64,000 nt of DNA, taken from Erigeron canadensis (taxonomy: Eukaryota; Streptophyta; Magnoliopsida; Asterales; Asteraceae). Shown here piece after piece: positions 36,001-47,670 of the stretch. The stretch lies in contig NC_057769.1 in NCBI RefSeq assembly GCF_010389155.1, positions 7,130,735-7,194,734 on the forward strand, in the 5' to 3' direction. Position numbers and translations under genes: made by a program. The first letter of the stretch is position 1. Every line of letters begins with the position of its first letter. The notes under the pieces were generated by a model. That model made no database searches. It was not told where the DNA came from and saw only the letters and a list, made by a program, of their open reading frames with translations.

Positions 36001-36867
36001 GAATTCGATGGTGGCATATTGCTTCGCGCATGGGCGGTACTAAAGGGGGGGCAAGGGGGTCCAATGCCCCCCTTCAAATATAATTTTGTCATGTATTTTT
36101 AAATTTTTTATAAAATTTTAAAATTTTTTTATAGGTTTTTAACATTTTGCTTCCTTTTAAAGTATGTTTTCTGTTCGTCCGAAAATATGTCAGCCGCCAA
36201 AGAGAATTATATGTCGAATGATATTAAATGTCGACCAAAATCCCCCTCGAATTAATTGCCAGCCGAATTATATTATGTGATTTTTCGAACTTTTAAAAAC
36301 CCACAAAATTAATTCTGGCGCAAGGGATATGTCGACTTCCTCATCATGCAATTAATATATATAGTTTTTTTCTTTAGCTTGTCGCCCACATGAGTTTTCC
36401 AAGTTCCAGCCGACGTCAAAACCAAAAGCTATAAATTCACTAATGGGCCTCTGTTTCCTTAATCTATGTAGTCCATTCCAAACAAAGATGTTGGGCTGAT
36501 AGTAAACCACGGCCCAAATGCTTATACCAACGCAACTCTTCAACTTGTCAATTTGCACATCTTTGTTGGGTCGTAAACAGCTTATGGCAATACTCAAACA
36601 ATCTAGCTTCATTTGAACACCATTTAAAGTCGTATTTTATCCTTTTAATACAAACCTGAATTTCACAAAATATACGCATACTCCATATAAAAATAATCTA
36701 TATAATCATTTTTAGATCATTTAATATATATCTAATTATGACTTATCAATGAGTGACAATGTGCGACAAATAAAAAATCAAAATTTTAGATAACTGTGAA
36801 GAATATATTCATGTAAAAACCCCTCAAACCTGTATGCATACAATGTGTAATAGCCTTTTATAACTAA

Positions 36868-37913
36868 CTAGTACTAATACTCGTGCGATACACGGTGACT
36901 CATAAATATTATTGTACTTGATTTTAAATACTTAAATCTAAAGATATTTTAAACATACCTATAATTTGATTATCATGTTGGTTATTGTTTAAGATGTATT
37001 CGAAAGACACAAAATCAAAACCATATGTTCATACAAAACACACATACACATAATACAAATATAAGTTTATTATCCAATAAGCAATCAAAAACACAAAAGT
37101 ATAAATATTACTATTAATCAAATTACTACAATACCTTGAATTAAACTGTTGATTCGATCTTGAAAAAACTTCTTGATGAAAAACTTAGTTAATTCTAAAT
37201 ATGTACATATGTATAAATTACCAAATAAATTAAATAGGTGTATATATAAGACTGAAATTGCGTAGGCGTTTGACATTTAGTACAATAGGGAAACTTGTAT
37301 TAGAATTAGGAAATTAGAGATATAATATAAATGATTTATTAATATATTAATCTAATAATTTTAATTCTTAGAATAAAAATAAGACTAAAAGGACAATGTG
37401 CCCAGTGTTGTTTAATTAATGATTTAATCATGTTTTAGTTTATTGGTAGATATGCTTAAAAGAGAAGTTTGTTACGATTCTTATTTGAATGCAAGTATAT
37501 TATGATAAATGATTAATCACGGGAAGACCAACATACTTTCCCATTTGTATACGGTTACCCATTATACTTTTTTATTGATGAGGTTTACCCACATATTTTT
37601 TTTTGTACACGGTTGACCAATATTACCGACTATCACAGGTAAACCGGTTAACTTTGGGTCAGCCGTGTACAAAAAAAAATATGTGGGTAAACCTTATCAA
37701 TAAAAAAGTATAATGGGCAACCGTGTACAAATGGAAAAGTATGTTGGTCTTCTCGTGATTAATCCAATTTTAATCAACGTTCGTAAACATGTACTTTTTA
37801 ATCAACACAACTATATATTATATTGTCAATTGTTTCCTTACATTCTATTTTCATAATTATGTTCATATTATAGCTATACTCTTACACACAACTCAACATC
37901 GTTCTAATATAGA
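36868..37913 (-). mobile_element. Candidate non-autonomous Helitron
   Basis: On the minus strand the 3' end reads a small hairpin (CGTG-loop-CACG, 36882-36894), a short spacer, then CTAG (36868-36871) followed by T, as plant Helitrons do. A matching 5' end, TCTATATTAG preceded by A, lies at 37913. The length would be ~1.05 kb with no Rep or helicase, so it would depend on another element. The foldback at 37511-37764 would be nested inside. The 5' end is a guess from the motif alone. Confidence 0.45.
37511..37764. mobile_element. Foldback MITE, orientation A
   Basis: Ends are 'gattaatcacgggaagacca' and 'ggtcttctcgtgattaatc'. The arms (about 105-115 bp) are inverted copies including 'ggtttacccacat' and 'gtgtacaaaaaaaaa'. 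The loop reads '…ttaccgactatcacaggtaa…'. Confidence 0.8.
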
Positions 37914-38219
37914 TCATTTTTAAACCACGCGTTAAAAATGAAAATAATATAATTCATCCCGGACGTGCAACGCACGGGTCTTAAGACCTCGTTACAAAGA
38001 AAAAACAAATTTTCAAGTCGGGCACCAACATTCATTATTATTGGGTTGCAATGATATGCAACATCCACAACGTCAAAATGTTTAAAATTTTTGTATTTTG
38101 GGTTTCGTATGAAATATTTGGTTGTTAGTCCTTTTTTAGTAAGAAAGATTCGCATGTATTAAGTATGCGAGATCATCCATAAGATTTTTTTTAGCCATAC
38201 ATCACTACTTATTTTTTTT

Positions 38220-38472
38220 GATTAATCACGAAAAGACCAAGGTATTTTTCCATTTGTACACGGTTGCCCATCATACATTTTTATCGATGAGGTTTACCCA
38301 CATACTTTTTTTTGTACACGGTTGACCCAAAGTTGACCGGTTCACCTGTGATAGTCGGTAATATTGGTCAACTGCGTACAAAAAAAAAGTATGTGGGTAA
38401 ACATCATCAATGAAAAAGTATAATGGACACCATGTACGAATCGAAAAGTACGTTGTTCTTCCCGTGATTAAT
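38220..38472. mobile_element. Foldback MITE, orientation B
   Basis: Same family as 37511-37764, with matching arms. Its loop is the reverse complement of the other copy's ('…cacctgtgatagtcggtaat…'), so the element inserted, or was flipped, in the opposite direction. Confidence 0.8.
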
Positions 38473-38737
38473 ATTAGTAAAGCAAATATGTGGTCCCGTT
38501 CATAGATACTTTGTAAATTTCGTGGAAGAAATTTGATTACAAAGGAATACAAGAAAGGTTGAAGTATAGTTGTTTATTGTATGTGTGTAATTTTTCTTCT
38601 TTTTTACCCCATCTCTTCATCTACTAACTGATCACGGATTCACGAGTAATCATATGCGCGATGAGCCGATGAGCATAAACAAAACATTTAACTTGTTAGC
38701 GGATGTCTAAGAAAAGAAATGCTACTATATAAATAAA

Positions 38738-38766
38738 CTAGATTTTTATCCCGCGAAAAACGCAGG
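38738..38766 (-). other. Helitron 3' terminus: hairpin and CTAG
   Basis: Minus strand: CCTGCG, loop TTTTT, CGCGGG, then ATAAAAAT and CTAG. Five of six stem pairs form. The flanking base is T. This is the standard termination signal for rolling-circle transposition. Confidence 0.85.
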
Positions 38767-39313
38767 TAGGTTTTTAAAAATCGATTTTAGTAAATTGATA
38801 CAACATTATTTTTGAGAAAATTAATTAATTAGTTTAGAATTTTAATATATTAGATAAAAACTAATTAATAAGATTATGAATAAACCAATAATTAGTAAAT
38901 TATTTATCAAATGTGTATACATCGTCAATAGAACTATATTTTAAATCAACAATGGTAATCATATAAGCCACCTAAATATTTAATTATTTTTTTTAAACCA
39001 TTAATTTGTTAAAAAAGAATTTTAGGACATACAATTTTATATCTGTTTATATATTATGACAATGGTACTTTAATAGTTTTTTAAAAAAATACTTTGCATT
39101 TCATGACCATCATTTGTCAAACAAAATAAACCTTTAAATTTTTTATCTTATTAATATATACCTCTTAGGTAATTATATTTAAAAGAAAATTACTAAATTA
39201 AATCATATACTGTACCACTCCATATATATCGATATAGATTGTATTTTTTTTTAAACTGCACATATTTTTGCTTCAACTAATTTCCATATTCGATAGTTAC
39301 TTTGTTAGTGAAG

Positions 39314-41032
39314 ATGTCGATTGAGGTAAGAATTTGCCATTTTTTTGTTCTTTAATTAGTATTTGTATTTACAATAATTCTTCACAATTGTAGTAGCTGA
39401 TTTCGAACCCTAATTTTGGTTTCCTTTGTAGATCCAGATTCATATCGAATTACCAATTAGTTAAAATTGATGACTTCTTTTACACATAAATACTTTCTGT
39501 TCCTAATGATTCTTTATTTGAATACCAGCATTTGGATTTCCAATTTCTCATTTGGTTGGGTGACGATAGGAACTTTGTTGAAGGTTTGGTAAGTATACAT
39601 TGTGGTTATCATTGATTTCAAATATTAAGAACAGTGATTGAAGAACCCGTTATTTGTTTATAATTTGTGTGGTGTATATTTATTTAATATAGATTTTACC
39701 TAAAGAGTTCACGAGGTTCATACTAGCAAATTGCAAGAAATTGAAATTGGTCGATTACCTTAAGCGTAGGTACTATGTTTCAGTTGAATATGTTGAAGAT
39801 GAGTGTGTAAAGCTTCATGGTGGGCAGTGGGGTTTGTTTTTGGAATCTCGACCATATAAAGATTTCTGTCGATTATGTTTCACTTGGATACATAAGCAAA
39901 CATTCCAAGTTGATTGTTTCAGTCCAGAAGGTCGGGAGTACCAGGATATTCCTGATTCTTCTAGGATTTCCAGTTGTATAATTGAGGTTACTGATTCTAC
40001 ATATTTAAAGCAGGTATATTCAAATTAAGTATATCTTTTTATCTATGTGTTTATGTGATTGTGTGGTGTATGTCATAAAATCCCTTTTTCCATGTAGCTA
40101 TTTTATCCATTGTTGTTGTGGGAGTTAAATGCAAGTGTTTCAAATTATGATGAAACCTTTACCAAGGTTATTGGCAAAAGGTTTGAAGATAATGTCAAAA
40201 TATTTTTTCATGGTGTTGGTGAAGAAGAAAGAGTTGCAGGTGGTTTCGAAGGTCTTTCTTGGACCAATTTTTGTTGTAAAAACAATGTTAAAGTTGGTTA
40301 CTTTATGAGGTTGACAAAGTTAAAGAATCTGACTTTCAAGGTTGATGTATTCAATACTCATGGGATTGGTGAAGATGCGCTTGCTTTAAGTAAGTTTTAA
40401 CTTCTACTTGAGTTATGTGGTATCAGTTGTTAGCATGAGGATAAACAGACTTATGAGTTATGTTATTTTACTTGATTTTTGAATATAGATGTTGAAGAAG
40501 CTGCAGATGATCACCTGTGTTTGGTTTACAAAGATGAAGATATTAACCATCAGTGTAGGGGTCATCATTTGAAACATGAAGACTTTAACCCCTATTTTTT
40601 TCCAAAAGATTCAATATCATGGTGTGCAAACACCCATTCTGGTACAAACACTATATGCTTTTCCCAGCTTTTTTGATAATTAAAATGACTGCTCTTTGTA
40701 TATTTACAATTGATGTAACAAAGTTTTGGTGGTAGTGGATTAAGTAGAAGAAAGCTTTCTTTTTGCAGGCTGTGCCCACAATCTTTGTTAGCACACACAA
40801 ATTGTTCACTTATCCACAGGTTATTCTTCATTATCGTCAAATGGTTTTCACCGTGTCATTGGAATTGTGCATTGATAGGCAGTTGTATGGTGACAAAAGC
40901 TACCTATTTGTGGTGATGGATTGGGCTTCTTTTATTGAAAGAACAAAGTTAAAGGTCTCTAATTGGATAAGGTTTGCATTGAATGTTCAAAAATGTGTAC
41001 CTAGAGAAGTAATTGTACTTGATGTTTGTTAA
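39314..41032 (+). CDS. B3-like three-domain protein A (Helitron-borne)
   Basis: Exons: 39314-39325 (only 12 nt, MSIE), 39529-39588, 39693-40013, 40098-40389, 40489 to about 40675, and 40769-41032, with GT-AG junctions. Exon 3 encodes a B3-like barrel (LPKEFTRFIL … GQWGLFLES … TFQVDCFSPEG). Exon 4 has a second (GLSWTNFCCKNNV … FKVDVFN). The last exon has a third (VPTIFVSTH … DWASFIERTKLK … IRFALNV). B3 domains of REM-type proteins bind DNA; targets are unknown here. No stop interrupts the first four exons. The donor of exon 5 is unclear: the obvious GT (40640) is not in phase with the last exon, so that junction may be damaged. It is paralogous to gene B on the other side of RepHel, and tail-to-tail with RepHel (318 bp apart). 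Confidence 0.7.
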
Positions 41033-41349
41033 GGGAAGCATGTATTAGTAGCATGATGTTTTTTTAAGTTTCAAGTGTTTATTTAATCTGGATGTTGAAT
41101 ACTTTTTAACCTTTATTTAGTGTTGTGTAATGAACTAATGATTTGAACTTTGTATTTTGAGTACTCAAGTTTGGCTTTCCAGTAGATGTGAATTTGATAA
41201 TCACCTGTTTACAAAATAAGTGTCCTGATCATTGTATTAGAAAGCAGAATTACAACAATCAAAAGTAACAGTCATTGAATGTGCATTAGGCTCCAGAAAT
41301 GTTTACATCAATTAAAAAACTACAAGCTTTCATATTCAGATTTCAATCT

Positions 41350-44300
41350 TCACAAACATTGAAGCACTTCTTTATAGACAACATTTGTGGTTGTGTTCTT
41401 CACTTTGAAGTCTTCATCTTGTATTAGAATTTTCAATCCTTTTTTGCTTTTCACTCTCGAGACCGCAACATACAATTGCCCATGACTAAAAACTGGTCTT
41501 GGAAGATACAAACCAACATGATCGAGTGATTGTCCTTGGCTCTTGTTTATTGTCATAGCAAAGCAAACTGAAATAGGAAATTGTTTTCGAGAAATCTTAA
41601 CTGGAATCCTTTTATCAGAGGGTGTCATCTTTAATCTTGAGATTAAAGTGTGAGTGCCAATGTTTGTTCCTGTTATGATTTTGGCTTCAATGACATGTTT
41701 TCCCAATCTGACGACTTGTAAACGTGTGCCATTACACAAGCCATTTTGTTTATCTAGGTTCCGCAATAACATTACTGGGGCTCCAACTTTGAGCACCAAC
41801 TTATGATTGGGTAATCCGGTCAATCTAAGTCCATTGATGACTTCTGGTGAGAACAAAGCGGCATCAATTGCATTAGTATCTTCACATTCACATATGCTAT
41901 CAGAACTTAAGTATGTCATTTCCTCACCCGACATCATTTCCAACAGCTTTTCATTTATAGTTCCAACCACATCATGAGTTGGTGCAAGAATAGCGCGTTG
42001 TTAAAAAACATGGGATCCTGCAAACTGTTCAACATATTTGGATAAGTAAAATCAATCAGTGATTGAAGGGGATCATCTGAATCAGTGATTAACAATTCCT
42101 TTGGTATTTCAATTTCTGCTTCGCCATCATTGTGAGCACCAACAACCCCATCTCCGACTTTTAAGATCCATTTAGCAAATTCTTGAATATCTTGTAAGTT
42201 AGTTTGTTGTGTTCCAAGTTTTAGCCTCATATTGATTGTCAATTTAAGAACTTGACAGTGGTGCCATATATATGAGGAATTTAGACTTGCATTGACAATC
42301 ATGCTTCTGGTTCCTTTTGGTATAACTGGCAAGATTTGTCTAAAGTCACCGCCAAATACAACAACTTTCCCTCCAAAAACTTGATCTTCGCTATTGGGTT
42401 GGGTTGATCGTAGAATATCTCTCATTGTTCAATCAAGAGCTTCAAAACAATGTTTATGTATCATAGGGGCTTCATCCCAAATGATCAATTTAGTGAGTTT
42501 GATCAATGCTGCCAACTCACTGCTAGGATCTATTGAACAAATTGAGCTTTCAGTGATGTTAATTGGAATAACAAATCTTGAGTGTGCGGTACGTCCACCA
42601 GTTAGTAACAGTGATGCTATTCCACTTGAAGCAACATTCAACACAATTTGACCTTTTGAACGTAAGGCTGCTGTCAAAGTCTTCCAAAGATAAGTTTTTC
42701 CAGTGCCTCCATATCCATAAACAAAGTAAACTCCCCCTTCGTTTTTACTTACCGAATTGATAACCGTATCATAAAGACTTTTTTGTTCAACAGTTAAGCA
42801 TGATACTAACTGCTGATGTTCGATAGTCAAAGCCCTTTTGTCATATAGCATTTCATTGGCAATTAAATGGTTATTTAGTGATGAAACATAATTAGTATCA
42901 GGGAAAGGCATATCTGGAAAATTTTTGAGTGAACTGCCATTGTTAGTTAACAATTGCTCTATATAGGAAAGGCAGAGATTGAGAATAACTTCTTCGGGAA
43001 GCTCCAGACCTTTAATATTGATAATTCGTCTTAGAAAATTTCTTATCTAAATAATTTATTTTCAATAATTACATTGAAACATGTATGCAATGAGTTAATG
43101 AAATTACCTGGAGAATTTAAGATTCTCCTTTACATGTGTAAGATATCTTCACTTAGAACTTTGCATGTTTTCTTCCACAAATCATCTGGTCGGGCTACAG
43201 AGGATGAAAGTAGTAATTGGACAAAGAAAGTCCTGAGATACGATGCACTTGCCCAATGAGATGCTTCCAAAATTGCATTAACATATTCTTTGTCATCATC
43301 TAGAAGGCCCAACTTGAAACATGCTTCTTTGTAACTTTTACATTTACGTCCATTGACAGTAAGGAGTGCATCAAATGATTGAGGTCCAACAACATGATTG
43401 AGGAGGATTCTCAAATAGTATACATCACCAAGGGATGGAGGGACATAGGATATCCTCCCTATAGAACCATGTCCTTCCACAGTTCTTCGTTGCCATTTCC
43501 TAGTCTTACGTATCCAAGCATAAAACTGAGGAATTTGCACATATTTCAATGTTCTGGCAAACTTATCTTCCGCATTTAATTTCATCCATTCCAGGAACAT
43601 TGAACGTTTGACTGTTGGATTCGAAACCGCATCACATAGTTGTGCTTCATCATCATAAACTATGCTTTGTTCATTTGCTTTGTGAAATGGAAAGATTTCC
43701 ACACGAGGATGTCTGTAATGAATATCAAATCCGAAAATTATCCAACATGCTTCAGAAGCAGAAACGTACCTTAATTTACATTAGGTGAAACAAATATTAG
43801 TTATATACTTTATTGCTTAGGCATTCATGATATTATCAAAAGAAATGACCAAAAACAGTTTAAGAAAATTATAAGAATTACCTACAATCCAAGTAATTTT
43901 TAACCTCATCTTTGGGTTGGTTGTTATCAGTTGTTCAATCTGTATTAGTTTGATACACACTTGCTGTAACTCGATCCGGACCTTTGTTTATATATTTGAA
44001 CAAATACTTAATTGATCCTGATTGATTGCACCATTCCACATTAATGTGGCACTGGTATCTTCGCAGAAGCGTAGCATTATAAGGGACAACCATTCCATTA
44101 TCAAGAGTCTTACCATTTTTTTCAATGGTATTCCCATTATTTCGACGTCTATATACAGGATACCCTTCTGAATCCACAGCAGTTTCATCCTTCCATTTCT
44201 TAGAGAAATTCTTTGTACATTTTCCTTTAACCAGACATGGACAGTCGGGATTATCAACTCTACAAGGTCCATGCATCATGAATTGCTTGACAAGCACATA

Positions 44301-47155
44301 CAATTCTGGATCTTCTTTTTCGTTTGGTATTTCAGCACTAATGTATTTATCTACATCAGTTGCACGTGGAAATTTGTTTGAGGCCACTAAGAACAAACAA
44401 ATATGAGCATGAGGAAGGCCTCTTTTTTGAAACTCCACTGTGTAAATAACTGCAAGTTTTGAAAAATCAATTATTAAATATATAGTATTATAATTGTATT
44501 TTGTTACAAATAACCAACAATTTAGAATACACTTAATTATATATGTATATTATACCTGCTTGTACGGGACCAAAGAACTGCTCTTTCACAAAGTCTTTTA
44601 TAATTTCATCCAATTTTATCTTGAACATTCTAGCAAGTATATCCGGCCTGTCTTCGGGTGTGAGATTTTTATCAACTAAACAACGGTAAATCTCGGGCCA
44701 ATTGGGATTACATGTAATCGTAATGAACAAATCTGGATAGCCGACTGACTTGCATATAGCCATTGCATCTAAGTACTTTTGCATCATGTACCTGCTCCCA
44801 CCGGTAAAAGAAGAAGGAAGTAGTATACATTTACCAGTCGATGCGGCATCTGTGGTTCCATTCTCTATATTTGTTGTCAAATTCTGGAAAGTATCAATTC
44901 TGAGTTTTTTCTGGTTACCTTTTACGTATGACAATCAATCAACCTCTAACATTGTGTAACCGTCAACACAGAACTGATGGAAAAGTTTACATGCATGAAG
45001 TAACAATGAGTACTCCCCAGGTCTGTCTTGTATTGTGTAACAAAGTATTCCCTCATAGTAAGTTTTGTTCTTTTTTTCTGTGAATCTTGTGCGATGCCTC
45101 TGTGCTTGATACCTAGCCGAAAACCATCTTCTCCAAAGGGAAAGAGGAGTGGATATTGAAGAGCTAGATATGAAGGATGCAATTCACTTATCCTTTGAAG
45201 ACCACCAGACTGCTTTCTCAAAATAATGTCCCATGAATCACGTACTGAATCTATGTCACCGATTATTAATCCAGCAACTTCAGAAGTTGTTGGCAAATTG
45301 TAAACTCGACCATCTTTATTTCTGTTGGCAATAAGTTTTAGACTTACATTTTGCAATTCATTGTCTTTAACACAATCTCTTACCATCCTGAAGGATTTGA
45401 CAAGAGGGTTGCAACCATCTAACATCAGCTTTAGTATGTTGATTGTATCACGTTTTAGTTCATTTTTGGGGGGGCTTGAGCTTTTAGTACCAGAACTTTC
45501 AAGAAAAGAATATTTGTTTAAAGAAACTAACTTGTAGAAAATTTATAAGTATTTATATATCACAATTGTAAGTGGGTGTTTACCTAATAGCTCTTTCTCT
45601 ATTCGCCTCCTCATTTTTAGAATCAAATATATAAAGTTGGGAGAATTTTGGTTGATCACCTGGCGCAAGTAGCAGACTACCCATTCGGTGATAATTTTGA
45701 CCTTGTAATCTGAAGACATAAGGTCCTCTTCCTTTTAAAGAACCTTGATTTACTTTACCTCCCATAGATGTGAATGAAAACATCATGTTATATGCTCTTA
45801 TATGTTTCATGAAATTATTGGCAATCGGATTCTTGCTCGAAAACAAATTGTACAACACAGGTGGAGGTTTCACAACTGGTGGTAGCTCCACATCACCACC
45901 TTTGCAACAAAAACTATACACAGTTTTCTTGCCATTCTGATTACCCCTTAACATTTCTGCTTCCCAAAGCAGTGCATGACACTTTGAGCATTCGTATATT
46001 TGATCTCCATGATCTTTATAAGCTGAAATTAGTTGGCCAAAATTCAATTTAATTTAGAGAGAAAGTAATTGTCTAGACTCAAAAAATTTTATATTCATAT
46101 ACTACAATGAGACTTACCTAATGAAAGACCTTTCCTTTTGTCATATGAATCATCCAACATATCATCATTAATCTCCACATCTATTCTGGGAATCTGAATA
46201 TTATTTAAAACTTGAGATTTTTGTTTGTGAAGATTATTTACATTTCTTACAGGCGCCTTAGCTTGTTTATTTGAGGTTTTCGATTTCTGCTTTCCTTTGT
46301 TGCTACATGATTTAGGTCCAACAGAGGTGGTTGTTTTTGATGTGGAAGGAACTTTAATATAAAAAAAAATGTTAGTAAAATTAAATCACAATTAGCTAAT
46401 TTTATTGAACACATTTGAGTAATTGAATGTGGAATTAATTATTAAAATTACCTAGAGGATCAATGGAACTTGGCAAATTACTTCTGGAAGAACACATTGA
46501 TATTGGATTGTTAAATGCATTCATAGCATAATTAAGATTCGTTTGTGTACCTTGAAATATATTAGTACATTTATGTTAAAAAGAAATGTACAGTACTGAT
46601 AAGTAAAAGGTCGAAAATGCATTTTGAACTTATATTACCATTGTTGATCATTGAACAAGGGGTAGTAGTAGCTTGGTAAGTACCAGAATGAGGTGTTACG
46701 TTGCTGTTGCTTGAACTACCAAAATCAAAAGTGGAACTGATACCTGAACCTATAAAAGACTTCAGATTAGAATTTAGAGGTGACCATGTCAAATGTAAGC
46801 AATGGACAAACTTAATTTGACACGAATTAGCTTACCATTGTTTAGAGCCTTCATTGTATTCTCGAAAATTTGGTACTTATTCCTGGTAGATGGAATAAAC
46901 CTGGTTTGAACTTGTTATACCAAAAAACAAAATTGGGGTTAAAAAGGTTTAAATTAATTCAAATACTATAAGATTTAACACCTACTAATAAACTGTTTTA
47001 ATCTTTGAAAACATACCATTGGTTATATTTGACAAAGGAATTGTTGTAATTGGATGGTGCTGTGTCGGAGAAGAACGATTAACAACATTGTTTCTACGAT
47101 CATCCAAACAATTCTTCCTTTTCTTCCGGTTTATAGAAGCTTGAGATTGAAACAT
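41350..47155 (-). pseudogene. Helitron RepHel (HUH Rep + Pif1-like helicase), broken
   Basis: About a dozen exons. The first starts at ATG 47155 and ends 47017; later exons include 46910-46836, 46749-46639, 46550-46452, 46351-46118, 46022-45584, 45495-44556, 44449-43882 and 43769-~43134, then the helicase exons down to 41350. In order: an N-terminal low-complexity part, a Cys-rich finger (CSKC … CCKGG), the HUH motif (GLPHAHI, ~44413), the two-Tyr motif (KYLFKYINKG, ~43990), Walker A (GYGGTGKT, ~42705), Walker B (IIWDEAP), GGDFRQILPVIPKG and the C-terminal VAVSRV. These enzymes nick and unwind the element for rolling-circle transposition. Breaks: in-frame TGA at 44937-44935, 43937-43935 and 42431-42429, and single-base frameshifts near 45043 and 42000. 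This copy cannot make the full enzyme, but all motifs are recognisable, so decay is recent. Confidence 0.9.
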
Positions 47156-47670
47156 TTTTAATCTAAAATGAAAGCACCTAAAACATTTGTGTTATTCTTT
47201 TAGAAACTTAAATTATTTGAATGAGGATATTTGTTTTTATATGTAAAAGGTTTATTTGGTAAACTTTAGTTGTTTTTGTTTTCAAAAACTCCATACAATT
47301 TTTGAGGTATTTGAAATTGCCGCCAGATATATATACTAATTGTGAGGTATGATTATTTTTTTGTTTAAAGTTGTACTTCTTTGGTTTTACTTTGTTGACT
47401 AAACACTTCCCACTTCATATATAATTTATTTATTAAGTCCATGTGTCTTTAAGTTGATGTGATGGTAACTAAATAGTTCATGCATGTAATTGTAGTTACT
47501 ATTTAGTTACATTGTGTTTCTGTTCTCAAATATTAAAACAATTATTATATTATAAAATGTGTTAAATGTAAAAATATCTACCAACACTAACTTCTTTATG
47601 AGAATCACACAAGTACATTGTCATTCAATCTCATATCTTATCTAATTTGTAACGTCCTCTCTAAAACAGA

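Noticed and set aside
36352..36612. 86-codon minus-strand frame as a LINE reverse-transcriptase remnant
   Set aside because: A few aromatic words are suggestive, but no catalytic motif is present and the frame is isolated.
37945..37985. Hairpin 'cccggacgtgcaacgcacggg' as a Helitron end
   Set aside because: No CTRR follows at the right distance on either strand. It may be an old internal piece of another element.
40592..40840. Minus-strand 82-codon frame over B3-like gene A
   Set aside because: It is the shadow of exons 5-6 of the plus-strand gene and has no family resemblance.
43060..43140. TAA at 43132-43130 as a fourth nonsense codon in RepHel
   Set aside because: A donor (GTAAAG) just before it and an acceptor near 43031 join the Rep and helicase parts in phase, so this is better read as an intron.
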